Shown: positions 47,128-59,600 of the stretch, one piece after another | How the letters are laid out: each line of letters begins with the position of its first letter | Position numbering within the stretch: the first letter of the stretch is position 1 | Assembly: GCF_910592395.1 (NCBI RefSeq) | Contig: NC_088308.1 | Location: forward strand, 12,603,001-12,667,000 | Length of the DNA stretch: 64,000 bases | Reading direction: 5' to 3' | DNA from: Lineus longissimus | Lineage: Eukaryota; Nemertea; Pilidiophora; Heteronemertea; Lineidae | Made by a program: the position numbers and the translations under genes | The notes under the pieces: generated by a model | What the model was told of the DNA's origin: nothing | The model's input: only the letters and a program-made list of their open reading frames with translations | Databases searched by the model: none

Positions 47128-47313
47128 TACATTGTGGAACCTCTCTATTAAGGACACCCTCGGGACTGACAAGTGCTGTCCTTAATAGAGAGGTGTCCTG
47201 ATTAGAGATGTCAAAATGAATGTAAATGACCTATTTGGGACCGAAACTAGTGTCCTTAATAGAGAGGGTGTCCTTAGTAGAGAGGTGTCCGCTAAGGGAG
47301 GTTCTACGATGTA
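47128..47313. mobile_element. Tigger-like MITE, copy 4
   Basis: TACATTGTGGAACCTCTC at the left and GGGAGGTTCTACGATGTA at the right; the same internal CTATTAAGGACACC and CCTTAATAGAGAGGTGTCC blocks as other copies. Confidence 0.72.
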
Positions 47314-47725
47314 ATTGTTTTCGCAAACTTTTGTGTTTTCAAACTGCGATTTCTCACAAACTGTTGAACAGAATTTCACAATATTTATACAACAGAATAA
47401 TCATACCATATACTCAGACACTGCAAAAGAATGAAGTGATTAGATAAAATAGTTTTAGAAATACATTGAGCCGAACTGCGACTATTTGTCATAGAATCTA
47501 ATGAGAATTCCCACTGAACAGCTGGGTCTCCCTAACAGAGGTGTCATTGATATTGCCACATTTTGTCATATTGAAAAGTCAATTTAACCTCCATGTCTCA
47601 TTTCATCTACCACTAAATCATTCCCAGGTGAGCACAATGTCCCCAGGACATTTCATTGGTATCAAACAAAATGTTTTATAGCTGGATGCATGGCATTTGT
47701 GAAGACAAACACAAAATTTTTTTAT

Positions 47726-48695
47726 ACAGAGTGTCTCATAAAAAAGGTAATCCCGGTGAAATGGGTTAATATTTTAAACCATTCATTATACAGCTTTTGA
47801 CGTTGCAGCACAGTAAAGTACAAGCTATGAGCTTTGTGTTGATACCACTCTGACATCCATGCAGTCACACATGACTGAGCACCATTGTCTTTAAAATGGC
47901 AGGCAGAAATGAACTTGTTCCAAATTCCATGCAGTTGTCGTCACACATCGTTCATTGTCAATGGTTAATTAATTTAAAATACCACAACTGGGAGGGCTTA
48001 TGGTGGGCACAGGATGGTGCTGCAGCAATCCACCTTCACGCAGTTCAGTAAACCTTGACGGCCACTGCTTTGTTCGGGGAACGAGTAATTGCCCTGAACC
48101 GCCCAGTGGAGTGGCCACCAAGGTCATCAGATTTGACTCCCTGTGATTTTTTTCAGTCTGGGGGTACCTTAGGAACAAGGTTTATGAGACTCGAGTTCAA
48201 GGTCTAGCAGAAGTAAGACCTCGCATAATACGGGAGGTCGATGAGATAAGTGAAAATCCAGAGATGGAGACACAGGCCGGGCTGTTCAGGATATGTCTCG
48301 ATGGTGTCAAATGCATCCTAAGAGGAGGGGGTCACGTGGAGGATGTCGAGGCTTAAATTGTAAAAATAATGAATATATGTGGAATACAATTTATCTGAAA
48401 GAAAGTGATGTGTTGTTGATCATTAAACATGCTTTTATTCTCAGCCATGTAATGTGGCTTAATGTCAAGCTTGAATTTCCCAACTTGGAACAAGGTGGTT
48501 TCTGCATGTCTTCATAGAATAGAAGCATAGCATAGCATAGAAGACCATGGTGTTCAGTCATGCATAACAGGTTGGACGCCACAATGGCATCAACACAAAG
48601 CTCATTGCTTCTACTTTACTGTGCTGCAACGAGAGAAGTTGTAGAAAGTATGCTAACCCATTTTACTAGGATTACCTTTTTTATGAGACACCCTG
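47726..48695 (+). mobile_element. Mariner-like element, internally deleted, both ends present
   Basis: The left end CAGAGTGTCTCATAAAAAAG and the right end CTTTTTTATGAGACACCCTG are inverted and each abuts TA, the mariner target. At about 970 bp it is shorter than a full element (~1.3 kb). About 250-300 bases seem missing from the transposase N-terminal part. Confidence 0.85.
47990..48355 (+). pseudogene. Mariner-like transposase, C-terminal remnant
   Basis: Across several frames the strand encodes AQDGAAAIHLHAV, the region of the second catalytic Asp, then VEWPPRSSDLTPCDFF, the family block with the third catalytic Asp, followed by RVQGLAEVRPRIIREVDE-like sequence and a tail ending with HVEDV. 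Frameshifts lie near 48150 and 48300. Inactive. Confidence 0.8.
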
Positions 48696-48794
48696 TATAT
48701 TGGAAAGTGCATGATATCTTTGTCCAGTAGCAAATGTGTATAATATTATCAACTCTTGAAGTTGAAGTTGAGTAACCCAATACATCACATCTAA

Positions 48795-49950
<1,156 letters not shown>

Positions 49951-50006
49951 TTTTTAGCTCACCTCTTAGCAGAGGTGAGCTTATCCCATACCGTGGCGTC
50001 CGTCGT

Positions 50007-50041
<35 letters not shown>

Positions 50042-51684
50042 TGTCGTCCGTTAGCAGGGCACGTTTCGTAACTGTTAGAGCTATTGAGTTGAAACTTGGT
50101 ACACATGTACCCTTATGTAATGACACCTTGGAGACCAAGTTTCGGTCCGATTCGTTTCATGGTTTGGCCACCAGGGGGCCAAACGTTAAAAGTGAAAATA
50201 TGCAATATCTCCCTTAATAGTAGTCGGGAAATTTTGCAAAAAATATGGTAGGTACTTCTAGCAAAGGTGCATCATATATCCTCTGGGTTTTTGATTTGAC
50301 CTCCTTTTCAAGGTCACAGAGGTCAAATGGTGTAAATTGGCCGTTAGGATGTAACGATGGCGCGTTTCTAAACTGCAATGACTATTGATACCAAATTTGG
50401 TACACATTTACTCCTTAGTCAGGTGATCTCAGGGACCGAAGTTTGGTCCAATATGATTCACCACTTGACCACCAGGGGGCAAAATCCAAAAACCTTAAAA
50501 ATGTGATTATTCCTTAACTTCTTGCCCGATTGCCACCAATTTGATATCATGGGTACATCTAACCACCATACAGTATATGTCACACAGGTTTTTAATTTGA
50601 CCTTCTTGTCAAGGTCACAGAGGTCAAATGGCGTAAATTCGCCGTCAGGCCGTAACTATGGCACGTTTCTTAACTGCAATGACTATTGATCACAAATTAA
50701 GTACACATTTACCCCTTAGTCAGGTGATCTCAGGGACCAAAGTTTGGTCCAATATGATTCACCACTTGACCACCAGGGGGCAAAATCCAAAAACCTTCAA
50801 AATGTGATTATTCCTTAACTTTTTGCCCGATTGCCACCAATTTGATATCATGGGTACATCTAACCACCATACAGTATATGTCACACAGGTTTTTAATTTG
50901 ACCTTCTTGTCAAGGTCACAGAGGTCAAATGGCGTAAATTCGCCGTCAGGCCGTAACTATGGCACGTTTCTTAACTGCAATGACTATTGATCACAAATTA
51001 AGTACACATTTACCCCTTAGTCAGGTGATCTCAGGGACCGAAGTTTGGTCCAATATGATTCACCACTTGACCACCAGGGGGCAAAATCCAAAAACCTTAA
51101 AAATGTGATTATTCCTTAACTTCTTGCCCGATTGCCACCAATTTGATATCATGGGTACATCTAACCACCATACAGTATATGTCACACAGGTTTTTAATTT
51201 GACCTTCTTGTCAAGGTCACAGAGGTCAAATGGCGTAAATTCGCCGTCAGGCCGTAACTATGGCACGTTTCTTAACTGCAATGACTATTGATCACAAATT
51301 AAGTACACATGTACCCCTTGGTCAGGTGATGTCAGGTACCGAAGTTTGGTGCGATCTGATTTGCCGTTTGGCCTCCAGGGAGGGGGCCAAATCCTAAATT
51401 CTTCAAAATGCCATTATTCCTAGTAATGACTTGCCCGATCGGCACCAATTTTATATCATAGGTACATCTAATTCTAACAACCATTCAATGTGTCACCCGG
51501 GTCTTCTTTGATTTGACCTACTTTTCAAGGTCACAGAGGTCGAATGTTATGTTAATTGGCCATTTTGGGGAAATTGTAATTGCTTGGACCTACATCAAAC
51601 CTAACACCTCATGACACAATACCATGCTCTTTATCCATCTTTCCTCCACATGAGGTGAGCACAATGGCCCTGGCCATTTCATTT
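49951..51684 (+). mobile_element. HINE-like element, GCTCACCTC family, with 301-bp tandem units
   Basis: The head is TTTTTAGCTCACCTCTTAGC, a perfect 9-bp stem (GCTCACCTC at 49957-49965, GAGGTGAGC at 49972-49980). A (CGT)n/(TCG)n run at about 49996-50040 follows. About 4.5 tandem units with AGGTCACAGAGGTCA starting at 50311, 50612, 50913 and 51214 fill the body (period 301). The tail is GAGGTGAGCACAATGGCCCT with hairpin AATGGCC/GGCCATT (51663-51678) and TTCATTT. GCTCACCTC is inverted at the two ends. No coding sequence. A second copy starts at 63300. Confidence 0.78.
49996..50042 (+). repeat. (CGT)n microsatellite
   Basis: Trinucleotide CGT/TCG run following GTCCGTCGTCC in the head of the HINE-like element; the same position in the copy at 63345-63400 has a longer, interrupted run. 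Confidence 0.9.
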
Positions 51685-51887
51685 AGTTCACATTTCAGGG
51701 GAGCTTATATGTTACCGTGGAATCCGTCTTTGTTGTCCTTTTTCAATTTTGACAAAAGAGTGGCACATTTCTTAGCCACTTGACCTAGAAGGTTCAAACT
51801 TGGTGTCTGGGTACACCTTCTTTCAAACTTGAAAATTAGCGCAATTTGACTGCTTTTCTGCCAAACAGGTGTCACTCTTTGAAAACC
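51685..51887 (+). repeat. Degraded HINE-like fragment
   Basis: CAGGGGAGCTTATATGTTACCG resembles the region after the head palindrome in related copies, with no complete ends. Confidence 0.4.
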
Positions 51888-52005
51888 TTTTTTACCCCTC
51901 AGCCCATAAAGGCTAGAGGGGTATTGTCGAGGCGTTCGCCGTCTGTCTGTCGGGCCGTCTGTCTGTCGGGCCGTCTGTCTGTCCGTCTGTCCGTTGATCT
52001 CGTTT

Positions 52006-54616
52006 CCGGAGCGTATATCCGTTACCATAAATGCTGGCCATTTCATCTCTGGGTGGTTTGAAGGTCTTATGGTACCATTGTGCCTTTTGGCAGTTTTGAC
52101 GGTTTTCGACGTACACTTGGCCCCAGGGGGCGCTTCATGCAAAAAACTACTTTTGGCTATATCTCATGAATTATGCTAGCTAGAATCATGATATTTTTAC
52201 TGAGGACAGTACTCATGAGACTACATCACATAATACCCATGTTTTTGATTTGACCTACTTTTCAAGGTCACAGAGGTCAAGTAGCATAAATTGACCATCA
52301 GTGGTTTCCGGAACATATATCCGTAACCGTAAATGCTGGGCATTTCATCTCTGGGTGGTTTGAAGGTCTTATGGTACCATTGTGCCTTTTGGCAGTTTTG
52401 ACGGTTTTCGACCTACACTTGGCCCCAGGGGGCGCTTCATGCAAAAAACTACTTTTGGCTATATCTCATGAATTATGCTAGCTAGAATCATGATATTTTT
52501 ACTGAGGACAGTACTCATGAGACTACATCACATAATACCCAGGTTTTTGATTTGACCTACTTTTCAAGGTCACAGGGGTCAAGTAGCATAAATTGACCAT
52601 CAGTGGTTTCCGGAACATATATCCGTAACCATAAATGCTGGGCATTTCATCTCTGGGTGGTTTGAAGGTCTTATGGTACCATTGTGCCTTTTGGCAGTTT
52701 TGACGGTTTTCGACCTACACTTGGCCCCAGGGGGCGCTTCATGCAAAAAACTACTTTTTGGCTATATCTCATGAATTATGCTAGCTTGAATCATGATATT
52801 TTAACTGAGGACAGTACTCATGAGACTACATCACATAATACCCGGGTTTTTGATTTGACCTGCTTTTCAAGGTCACAGGGGTCAAATAGCATAAATTGAC
52901 CATCAGTGGATTCCGGAACATATATCCGTAACCATAAATGCTGGGCATTTCATCTCTGGGTGGTTTGAAGGTCTTATGGTACCATTGTGCCTTTTGGCAG
53001 TTTTGACGGTTTTCGACCTACACTTGGCCCCAGGGGGCGCTTCATGCAAAAACTACTTTTTGGCTATATCTCATGAATTATGCTAGCTTGAATCATGATA
53101 TTTTAACTGAGGACAGTACTCATGAGACTACATCACATAATACCCGGGTTTTTGATTTGACCTGCTTTTCAAGGTCACAGGGGTCAAGTAGCATAAATTG
53201 ACCATCAGTGGTTTCCGGAACATATATCCGTAACCATAAATGCTGGGCATTTCATCTCTGGGTGGTTTGAAGGTCTTATGGTACCATTGTGCCTTTTGGC
53301 AGTTTTGACGGTTTTCGACCTACACTTGGCCCCAGGGGGCGCTTCATGCAAAAAACTACTTTTTGGCTATATCTCATGAATTATGCTAGCTTGAATCATG
53401 ATATTTTAACTGAGGACAGTACTCATGAGACTACATCACATAATACCCGTGTTTTTGATTTGACCTGCTTTTCAAGGTCACAGGGGTCAAATAGCATAAA
53501 TTGACCATCAGTGGATTCCGGAACATATATCCGTAACCATAAATGCTGGGCATTTCATCTCTGGGTGGTTTGAAGGTCTTATGGTACCATTGTGCCTTTT
53601 GGCAGTTTTGACGGTTTTCGACCTACACTTGGCCCAAGGGGGCGCTTTATGCGCAAAAACTACTTTTTGGCTATATCTCATGAATTATGCTAGCTTGAAT
53701 CATGATATTTTAACTGAGGACAGTACTCATGAGACTACATCACATAATACCCGGGTTTTTGATTTGACCTGCTTTTCAAGGTCACAGGGGTCAAATAGCT
53801 TAAATTGACCATCAGTGGATTCCGGAACATATATCCGTAACCATAAATGCTGGGCATTTCATCTCTGGGTGGTTTGAAGGTCTTATGGTACCATTGTGCC
53901 TTTTGGCAGTTTTGACGGTTTTCGACCTACACTTGGCCCAAAGGGGCGCTTTATGCGCAAAAACTACTTTTGGCTATATCTCATGAATTATGCTAGCTTG
54001 AATCATGATATTTTTTTACTGAGGACAGTTCATGAGACTACATCACATAATACCCGGGTTTTTGATTTGACCTACTTTTCAAGGTCACAGGGGTCAAGTA
54101 GCGTAAATTGACCATCAGTGGTTTCGGGAACATATATCCGTAAACATAAATGCTGGGCATTTCATCTCTGGGTGGTTTGAAGGTCTAAGGTACCATTGTG
54201 CCTTTTGGCAGTTTTGACGGTTTTCGACCTACACTTGGCCCCAGGGGACGCTTTATGCAAAAAACTACTTTTGGCTATATCTTATGAATTATGCTAGCTT
54301 GAATCATGATATTTTTACTCAGGACAGTACTCATAAGACTACATCACATAATTCCCGGGTTTTTGGTTTGACCTATTTTTGAAGGTCACAGCGGTCAAAT
54401 AGTGTAAATTGACCATCAGTGGTTTCCGGAGCATATATCCGTAACCATAAATGCTAGGCATTTCATCTCTGGGTGGTTTGAAGGTCTTATGGTACCATTG
54501 TGCGTTTTGGCAGTTTCGACGGTTTTCAACCTACACTTGGCCCCAGGGGGCGCTTCATGCGAAAAACTACTTTCGGCTATATCTAAGGAATTATGCTAGC
54601 TAAAATCATGATTTTT
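52006..54616 (+). repeat. Nine-unit tandem array, ~303-bp period
   Basis: CCGGAACATATATCCGTAAC marks units at 52006, 52308, 52610, 52913, 53215, 53518, 53822, 54125 and 54426 (spacings 301-304). Each has TTGGCCCCAGGGGGCGCTTC or a variant, and AAGGTCACAGGGGTCAA or variant. Middle units are nearly identical and outer units more divergent, as expected for homogenisation by unequal exchange. Identical open frames inside units are repeat translations, not genes. Confidence 0.95.
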
Positions 54617-55080
54617 TTGGGTTTGTGCGTTGGGGATGACTAGAGGAAGGTTCCTTTTGAAAACTGGCTCGTTCTGATTGTCAATATGCTCACAGGGCGG
54701 CGTGCTTGAAATCGGTTTCCGTCAATTTCGAGGAGAACCGTCTGATTAAATTCATTTTTGGTATGTACGTTGAGGGTGACTAGAGCGAGGCTCCTTTCGA
54801 AAACGGGCGTGTTCCGATTATCAATATGGCCACTAGGGCGGCTTGCTTGAAATCGGTTTCCGTCAATTTCGAGGCGAACCGTTTGTCCGATCAAATTAAT
54901 TTTTGGTATGTACGTTGGGGGTGACTAGAGCGAGGTTCCTTACGAAAACAGGCTCGTTCTGATTCTCAATATGGTCACCAGGGCAACGTGCTTGAAATCG
55001 GTTTCCGTCAATTTCGAGGAGAACGGCTTGGAGGATAGAATCAATTTTTAGTGTGTGTAGGCCTAATGCAGTTTTGTAAG
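54617..55080 (+). repeat. ~144-bp tandem units
   Basis: GTGACTAGAGCGAGG-type starts at about 54638, 54776 and 54921 with GCTTGAAATCGGTTTCCGTC and ATTTCGAGG blocks. The same unit, single copy and degraded, is in the element at 13463-16550. Confidence 0.85.
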
Positions 55081-55268
55081 GGGAAGGTTCCTTTCGAAAA
55101 TCAGCGCGATTCGAAATTCAATATGGCCGCCACGCTCACATCCTCAAAATAGGTTTCCACAATTTTAATTTCCATATGCAAACTAGCCACTCCACTAAGC
55201 CAACTTCACCATTATCTCACCTTCAACCTTAATAGCCTGAGGGGTTATGCTCGCTTTGCGATGCTATT

Positions 55269-55960
55269 TTTTGGTTATATCTTATGAATGCTGCGAGCTA
55301 GACATATGAAATTTTTGCCGTAGATGCATCTCATAAGGGTACTTGAATCATAACCCAGGTTTTTGATTTGATGTTCTTTTCAAGGTCAGCAGAGGTCAAA
55401 GTTCGCTATCAGTATTGCCGTAGGGTAATAGCGGCATGTTTCGTCACCACTGGTGTTACTGACTTGAAATCTTGTACATATGTACCCCTAGGTCAAATGA
55501 CCTCAAGAGGCTAAATTTCTATACGATTTGATTCATGGATTGGCCGCCAGGGGGCCAAAACCCAAAACACAAAAAATGCTATTTATCTTGAACTAAAGGC
55601 TGGATCATTTCCAAATATGTATCATAGGTACATCTAAAAAGGATTCAAGACATGATACACGGGTTTTTGATTTCACATATTTTTCAAGGTAACAGTGGTG
55701 AACTTTGGAAATTTCAACAAACATGGCACGTTTTCTTAGTATGTGACATACATCATTCTAAACTTGTACAAAGATGCCTCTAGGCAAGTCTTACCCAATG
55801 GGCCAACTACAGTCCTGATTTGGTTACAAATGTGGCCAACAAGGGGCAATGTTAAAAGTCAACAATGAAGTCAAAAGCAGCCATCATGTCCAAGTCCATT
55901 TTTGCCAACCATAACCACAATACAATATGCAGAACAAGTGCATGATTGTTTCCTTGACAT
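55269..55960 (+). repeat. Degraded HINE-like core units
   Basis: Blocks such as TTTTCAAGGTCAGCAGAGGT (55378), GGCCGCCAGGGGGCCAAAAC (55546) and CATAGGTACATCTAA occur in the same order as in the 301-bp units, without recognisable ends. Confidence 0.55.
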
Positions 55961-56660
55961 TTTTGGCTCACCGTAGGGGAGTCTATACAACTACGCAGCA
56001 TCTGTCGTCTGTCGTCTGTCGTCGTCTGTGTCCTGTTTCAAAAACAGTGGCACGTTTCTTAACCCCTAGGGCTATGAACTTAAAACTTTGTACACAGGAC
56101 TCTCTGGGTCAGGTGACCTCTGACAATGAATTTCGGTCCAATCTGATTCTTGACTTGGCCACCTAGGCGCCAGAAGTGGAGACCTAAAAAGTGTGATAAC
56201 TCTCTCATGAGTGACTCGTTTTCGATACCATTTTTATGGTAGGTTCCCCTAGTAAGGATACATCAGATATCAACCATATTTTCTTGGTCGCATTGGTAAA
56301 ATGGCGTCAATTGGCCATTTCAGTGTCACGTTTCTTAACCGCTGAAGTTATGAACTTGAAATTTGGTACACATGACTACGTCATGTAACCTCGGACACCA
56401 AATTTCAATCTGATCTGATTCTCGACTTGGCCACCAGGAGGCCAAAACTAAAAAAAGATAAAAAGTGCAATATCTCGCTTATTAGTGACTTGTAATTGAT
56501 GATATTTTTATTGTAGGTACTCCAAGCATCGATACAACACTTGTCGTACCAACCTTGGTTTGACCTATATACTATACATGTAGCATGTTTCTTAACAAGG
56601 ATGAATTCCTAACCACCAAATATCTATAGGGTGAGCACAATGGTCCTTGGCCGTTTCATT
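55961..56660 (+). mobile_element. HINE-like element, GGCTCACC family, copy 2
   Basis: Head TTTTGGCTCACCGTAGGGGA then CTGTCGTCTGTCGTCGTCTG; tail GGGTGAGCACAATGGTCCTT and GGCCGTTTCATT. A further tail (GAGCACAATGGCCCTGGCCG) lies at about 56703-56736, so a partial second copy or a tail duplication follows. Confidence 0.62.
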
Positions 56661-57030
56661 CATAAAAAGTTCTTCTTCAGGTTCCCCTTCCATGTCGAAA
56701 GTTGAGCACAATGGCCCTGGCCGTTTCATCATTTTACCTGGAATTGGGGTCGACCACCTGTGTCCAATTTTGATTGGAATCGGCCGGTTTTAGAATGAAG
56801 TCAGTCGTATCAAATTTCAACATCTTGCAAACATATCAAAAGACTCGTCGCTATAAATCATAGGACTACTTATCCATGTCAAAACTTTCTTGATCCCTGC
56901 ACTTCTGATCTTCAGACTTGCTGCTGAAACTGGAGCTGTATGCTGCTTTGACCAATCAACTTTCACTGGTTATCGTGACGTTAGTAGACGGCTTTCAATT
57001 AATGACAGGCCGCATGAAATTCAATTCTTG

Positions 57031-58185
57031 TTTTTGGCTCACCATCGGGGAGTCTATACAACACCGCCGTGTCCGTTGTCGTCATTGTTTCAAAAACAGG
57101 GGTGCGTTCTTAACCGCTTGGACTATGAACATGAAACTTTGTACACATAACCCCCCCCCCCAGGTCAGGTGACCTCTTAAGCTGACTTTCGGATCTGATT
57201 CCTGACTTGCGACCAGGGGGCCAAAAGTTGGAACTGTAAAAGTGCGCTATCTCACTTATAAGCAACTCGTTTATGCTAACATTTTGAAGGTAGATACTCC
57301 TAGCAAGGATACATCACATATTATACAGGTTTTGATTTGGCCGTTTGAGCATAACTATGGCACGTTTCTTAACCGCTGAAGCTATGAACTTGAAATTTAG
57401 TACACATGACTCTCCACGTCATATAACTGCTGACACTCAATTTCGGTCTGATCTAATTCTTGACTTGGCCACGAGGGGGCCAAAAGTAAACACAGGTAAA
57501 ATGTGCAATATCTCGCTTATTAAACTACCGACTACTCTGTCGGTAGTTTTTTCGGTTTTACTGAATTCTTTCTTTCTCCGACCTCCTGATGACTACCGAT
57601 ACCCAACTTTGAGAGATAACTCATGAAAGACAGTGAATTTATGAAGGCTTGTAGAATGTCAGGATTGGCAGAAAAGTACCTTGGCAAGAACACTATTGTT
57701 TTCTGGCTGCATCAAGTTCGTAGAAATTGTTATTTGACGAGTTGTTGCTCATCTCAAAAGGTATTCCCAATTAACGAAAATAGCCCCCGAGCCGGAATTC
57801 CCTGCCACGTGCCGCCTATTACCTGACCTCCTGCGTATAGTCCGATCGAGTTACTGGTTTTAACCTTGGAAGAGCCCACTACTTAGAAAAGGCAGTGTGC
57901 CCGTAGACTGGAAGAGCCTTCAGCATCGTCATTGTGTGAAAATCAGAAGGGGCTGAATTTCGGTTTTTGATATGATTCACAGTTTGGCCAGTCCAGGGGA
58001 CCAAATCTGAAAACCTTAAGAATGTGATTAATGCTTATTGCTGCTTGCCTAATTACCACCAATCCGATATCATGGGTACAACTAACCACCATAAGGTAAT
58101 ATATGTCACATTGGTTTTTGACTTAACCTACTTTTTGAGATCATAGACTAGGTGAAATTGCATAACATTTCTAATTGGCTGTACA
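57031..58185 (+). mobile_element. HINE-like element, GGCTCACC family, copy 3, degraded
   Basis: Head TTTTTGGCTCACCATCGGGG and core blocks up to about 57520. An inverted pair ACTACCGA/TCGGTAGT at about 57527-57551 marks a possible inserted element. Core sequence resumes near 57955 (GGTTTTTGATATGATTCACA). No clear tail found. Confidence 0.5.
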
Positions 58186-59314
58186 GGGTGAGTCAATAAA
58201 AAGGTAATCTAAAAGTAAACGGTTAAAGCATCCAGGATAGTTATTAAACTACTGACTAGTCTGTAATAAGTAATGAGTGTTGCCATAGTAGAGCTTAGGC
58301 CAATCAAGTAGGTGGGTAGTAATATGGAAATTATCAATAATAGCTCGCAGTGTTTAAAAATAGAATCTACTTTGATTAGTTTCCTTTTTGTACTTCTTAA
58401 CAACAAGGTTACAAGTTACACATATGAAAACTTTGCGGTGTGTGCATATAGTATTTGGTGGATAAGACCCCTTTGATGCAGTTGTGTCAGTTTATAATTG
58501 ATCATGATTGTGATCTATCAGTCATGTAATCATTTCAGGCCAGTTAGCCACTGAAATGTGATGTTGGTTGGAACATTGACAGAACATTCCCTTCTATTGT
58601 ATTGTTAGAACTGTCCAAAGTCTATCGGCATTCCACAACAAACCCAATGGCTGGGAGGGTTGATCGAACGGGTTTGGGAGCACAAATAAGCTGATAAATG
58701 CCTACATGTATTTTGCCCGAATTTTTGGATGAAATTCAGCAGCGATTTATTTACAGGGATGGTGACTCGCAGCTGCAAGCGTTTAAACTGGCGACCAAGC
58801 TGTCCCTACCTCTAACGAACACCTGAAATGATTCGCCAGACATGTTGGCCACATCTTGGAAGTATTGGAAGGTCAAATACCCATCTCCTTTCTCAATATC
58901 TTCATATGTCTGCGTCGGGGACGATCATTTTGGCCTAATGTCCGCCATTTTTACCGTCGGATATTGTTTCCAACTACGAATGATATGATATCTCATGTGT
59001 GCTATGATGTTGATCATATGGGGTGACGTTCCAGCCAATCGAAAGTGGGGGGATTCGCAATGGCTATGCTAGTCACGCTATCGTTATCTTCGACATGGTT
59101 TATCTGTGCTGTAAGAAACCAAAAGAACCATCCGTCCAAGATGTCTTTGACATGGCAAACAAACTAATGTATGAATCCCAGATGTCTTTGATATGGCCAA
59201 CAAACTAATGTATGAATCCCCGATGTCCATTATATGCTACACCGTGTCTGTGCTTTGCTTTGTCTTTATATGCGGTAATAACTGCCCATACTCTAGTGTA
59301 CAAATTAAGTTCTA
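58186..59314 (+). other. Unassigned intronic sequence
   Basis: ACAGGGTGAGTCAATAAAAA at 58185 looks like one mariner-type end but no partner is found. A 36-bp imperfect direct repeat (CCAGATGTCTTTGATATGGC-type) lies near 59135-59215. Confidence 0.4.
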
Positions 59315-59600
59315 CAGTAGAACCTCCTTTAGCAGACACCTCTGCCAGGCAGACACCTCTACATTACGGACACGTCCAGCCAGTCCCGATTTTTTCGAAG
59401 TCATTTCCAATAACAAAAACCTCTGTACGGCGGACACCTCTCTACTCCGAATTGCGGACAGGGCGATGGCCAATTTTTGGTCCAATTCCCTCCTAATTAC
59501 GGAAAGTAGGCAAAAACATTGGTTTCCCACGTGCGCTTGGAGAGTCAAGTAGGCCCGACAGGTGTGATATTTGCGTAATTAATCAACGTTATTACCCCAT
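59315..59600 (+). mobile_element. Tigger-like element, left end, longer subfamily
   Basis: TACAGTAGAACCTCCTTTAG starts a sequence with CAGTCCCGATTTTTTCGAAG and GGTCCAATT that is shared, in inverse orientation, with the copy ending at 63217. No right end is recognised; the open frame 59677-59859 (CxxC near its start) is not assignable. Confidence 0.6.

Larger units (their letters stand above)
51888..55268 (+). mobile_element. HINE-like element, CCCCTCAGCC family, 3.4 kb with large arrays
   Basis: Head TTTTTTACCCCTCAGCCCAT with partner GGCTAGAGGGG, then CTGTCTGTCGGGCCGTCTGT. Tail AGCCTGAGGGGTTATGCTCG, CGCTTTGCG hairpin and a T-run. The body has nine ~303-bp units (52006-54616), then about three ~144-bp units (54632-55060). 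The last ~190 bp closely match 16350-16545 of the related copy, which confirms the shared 3' end. Confidence 0.78.

Noticed and set aside
49975-50217. Open frame with an arginine run; the same region at 63219-63467 on the other strand gives an aspartate run
   Set aside because: It is translated (CGT)n microsatellite in a transposon head.
50300-51500. Regular repeats that could suggest a CRISPR array
   Set aside because: Units are ~301 bp with no short repeat/unique spacer alternation, the sequence is eukaryotic, and no cas genes exist.
52684-54111. Near-identical 71-75 residue open frames repeated about every 303-605 bp
   Set aside because: They are translations of tandem repeat units; there are no splice or start signals and the frame is lost in diverged units.
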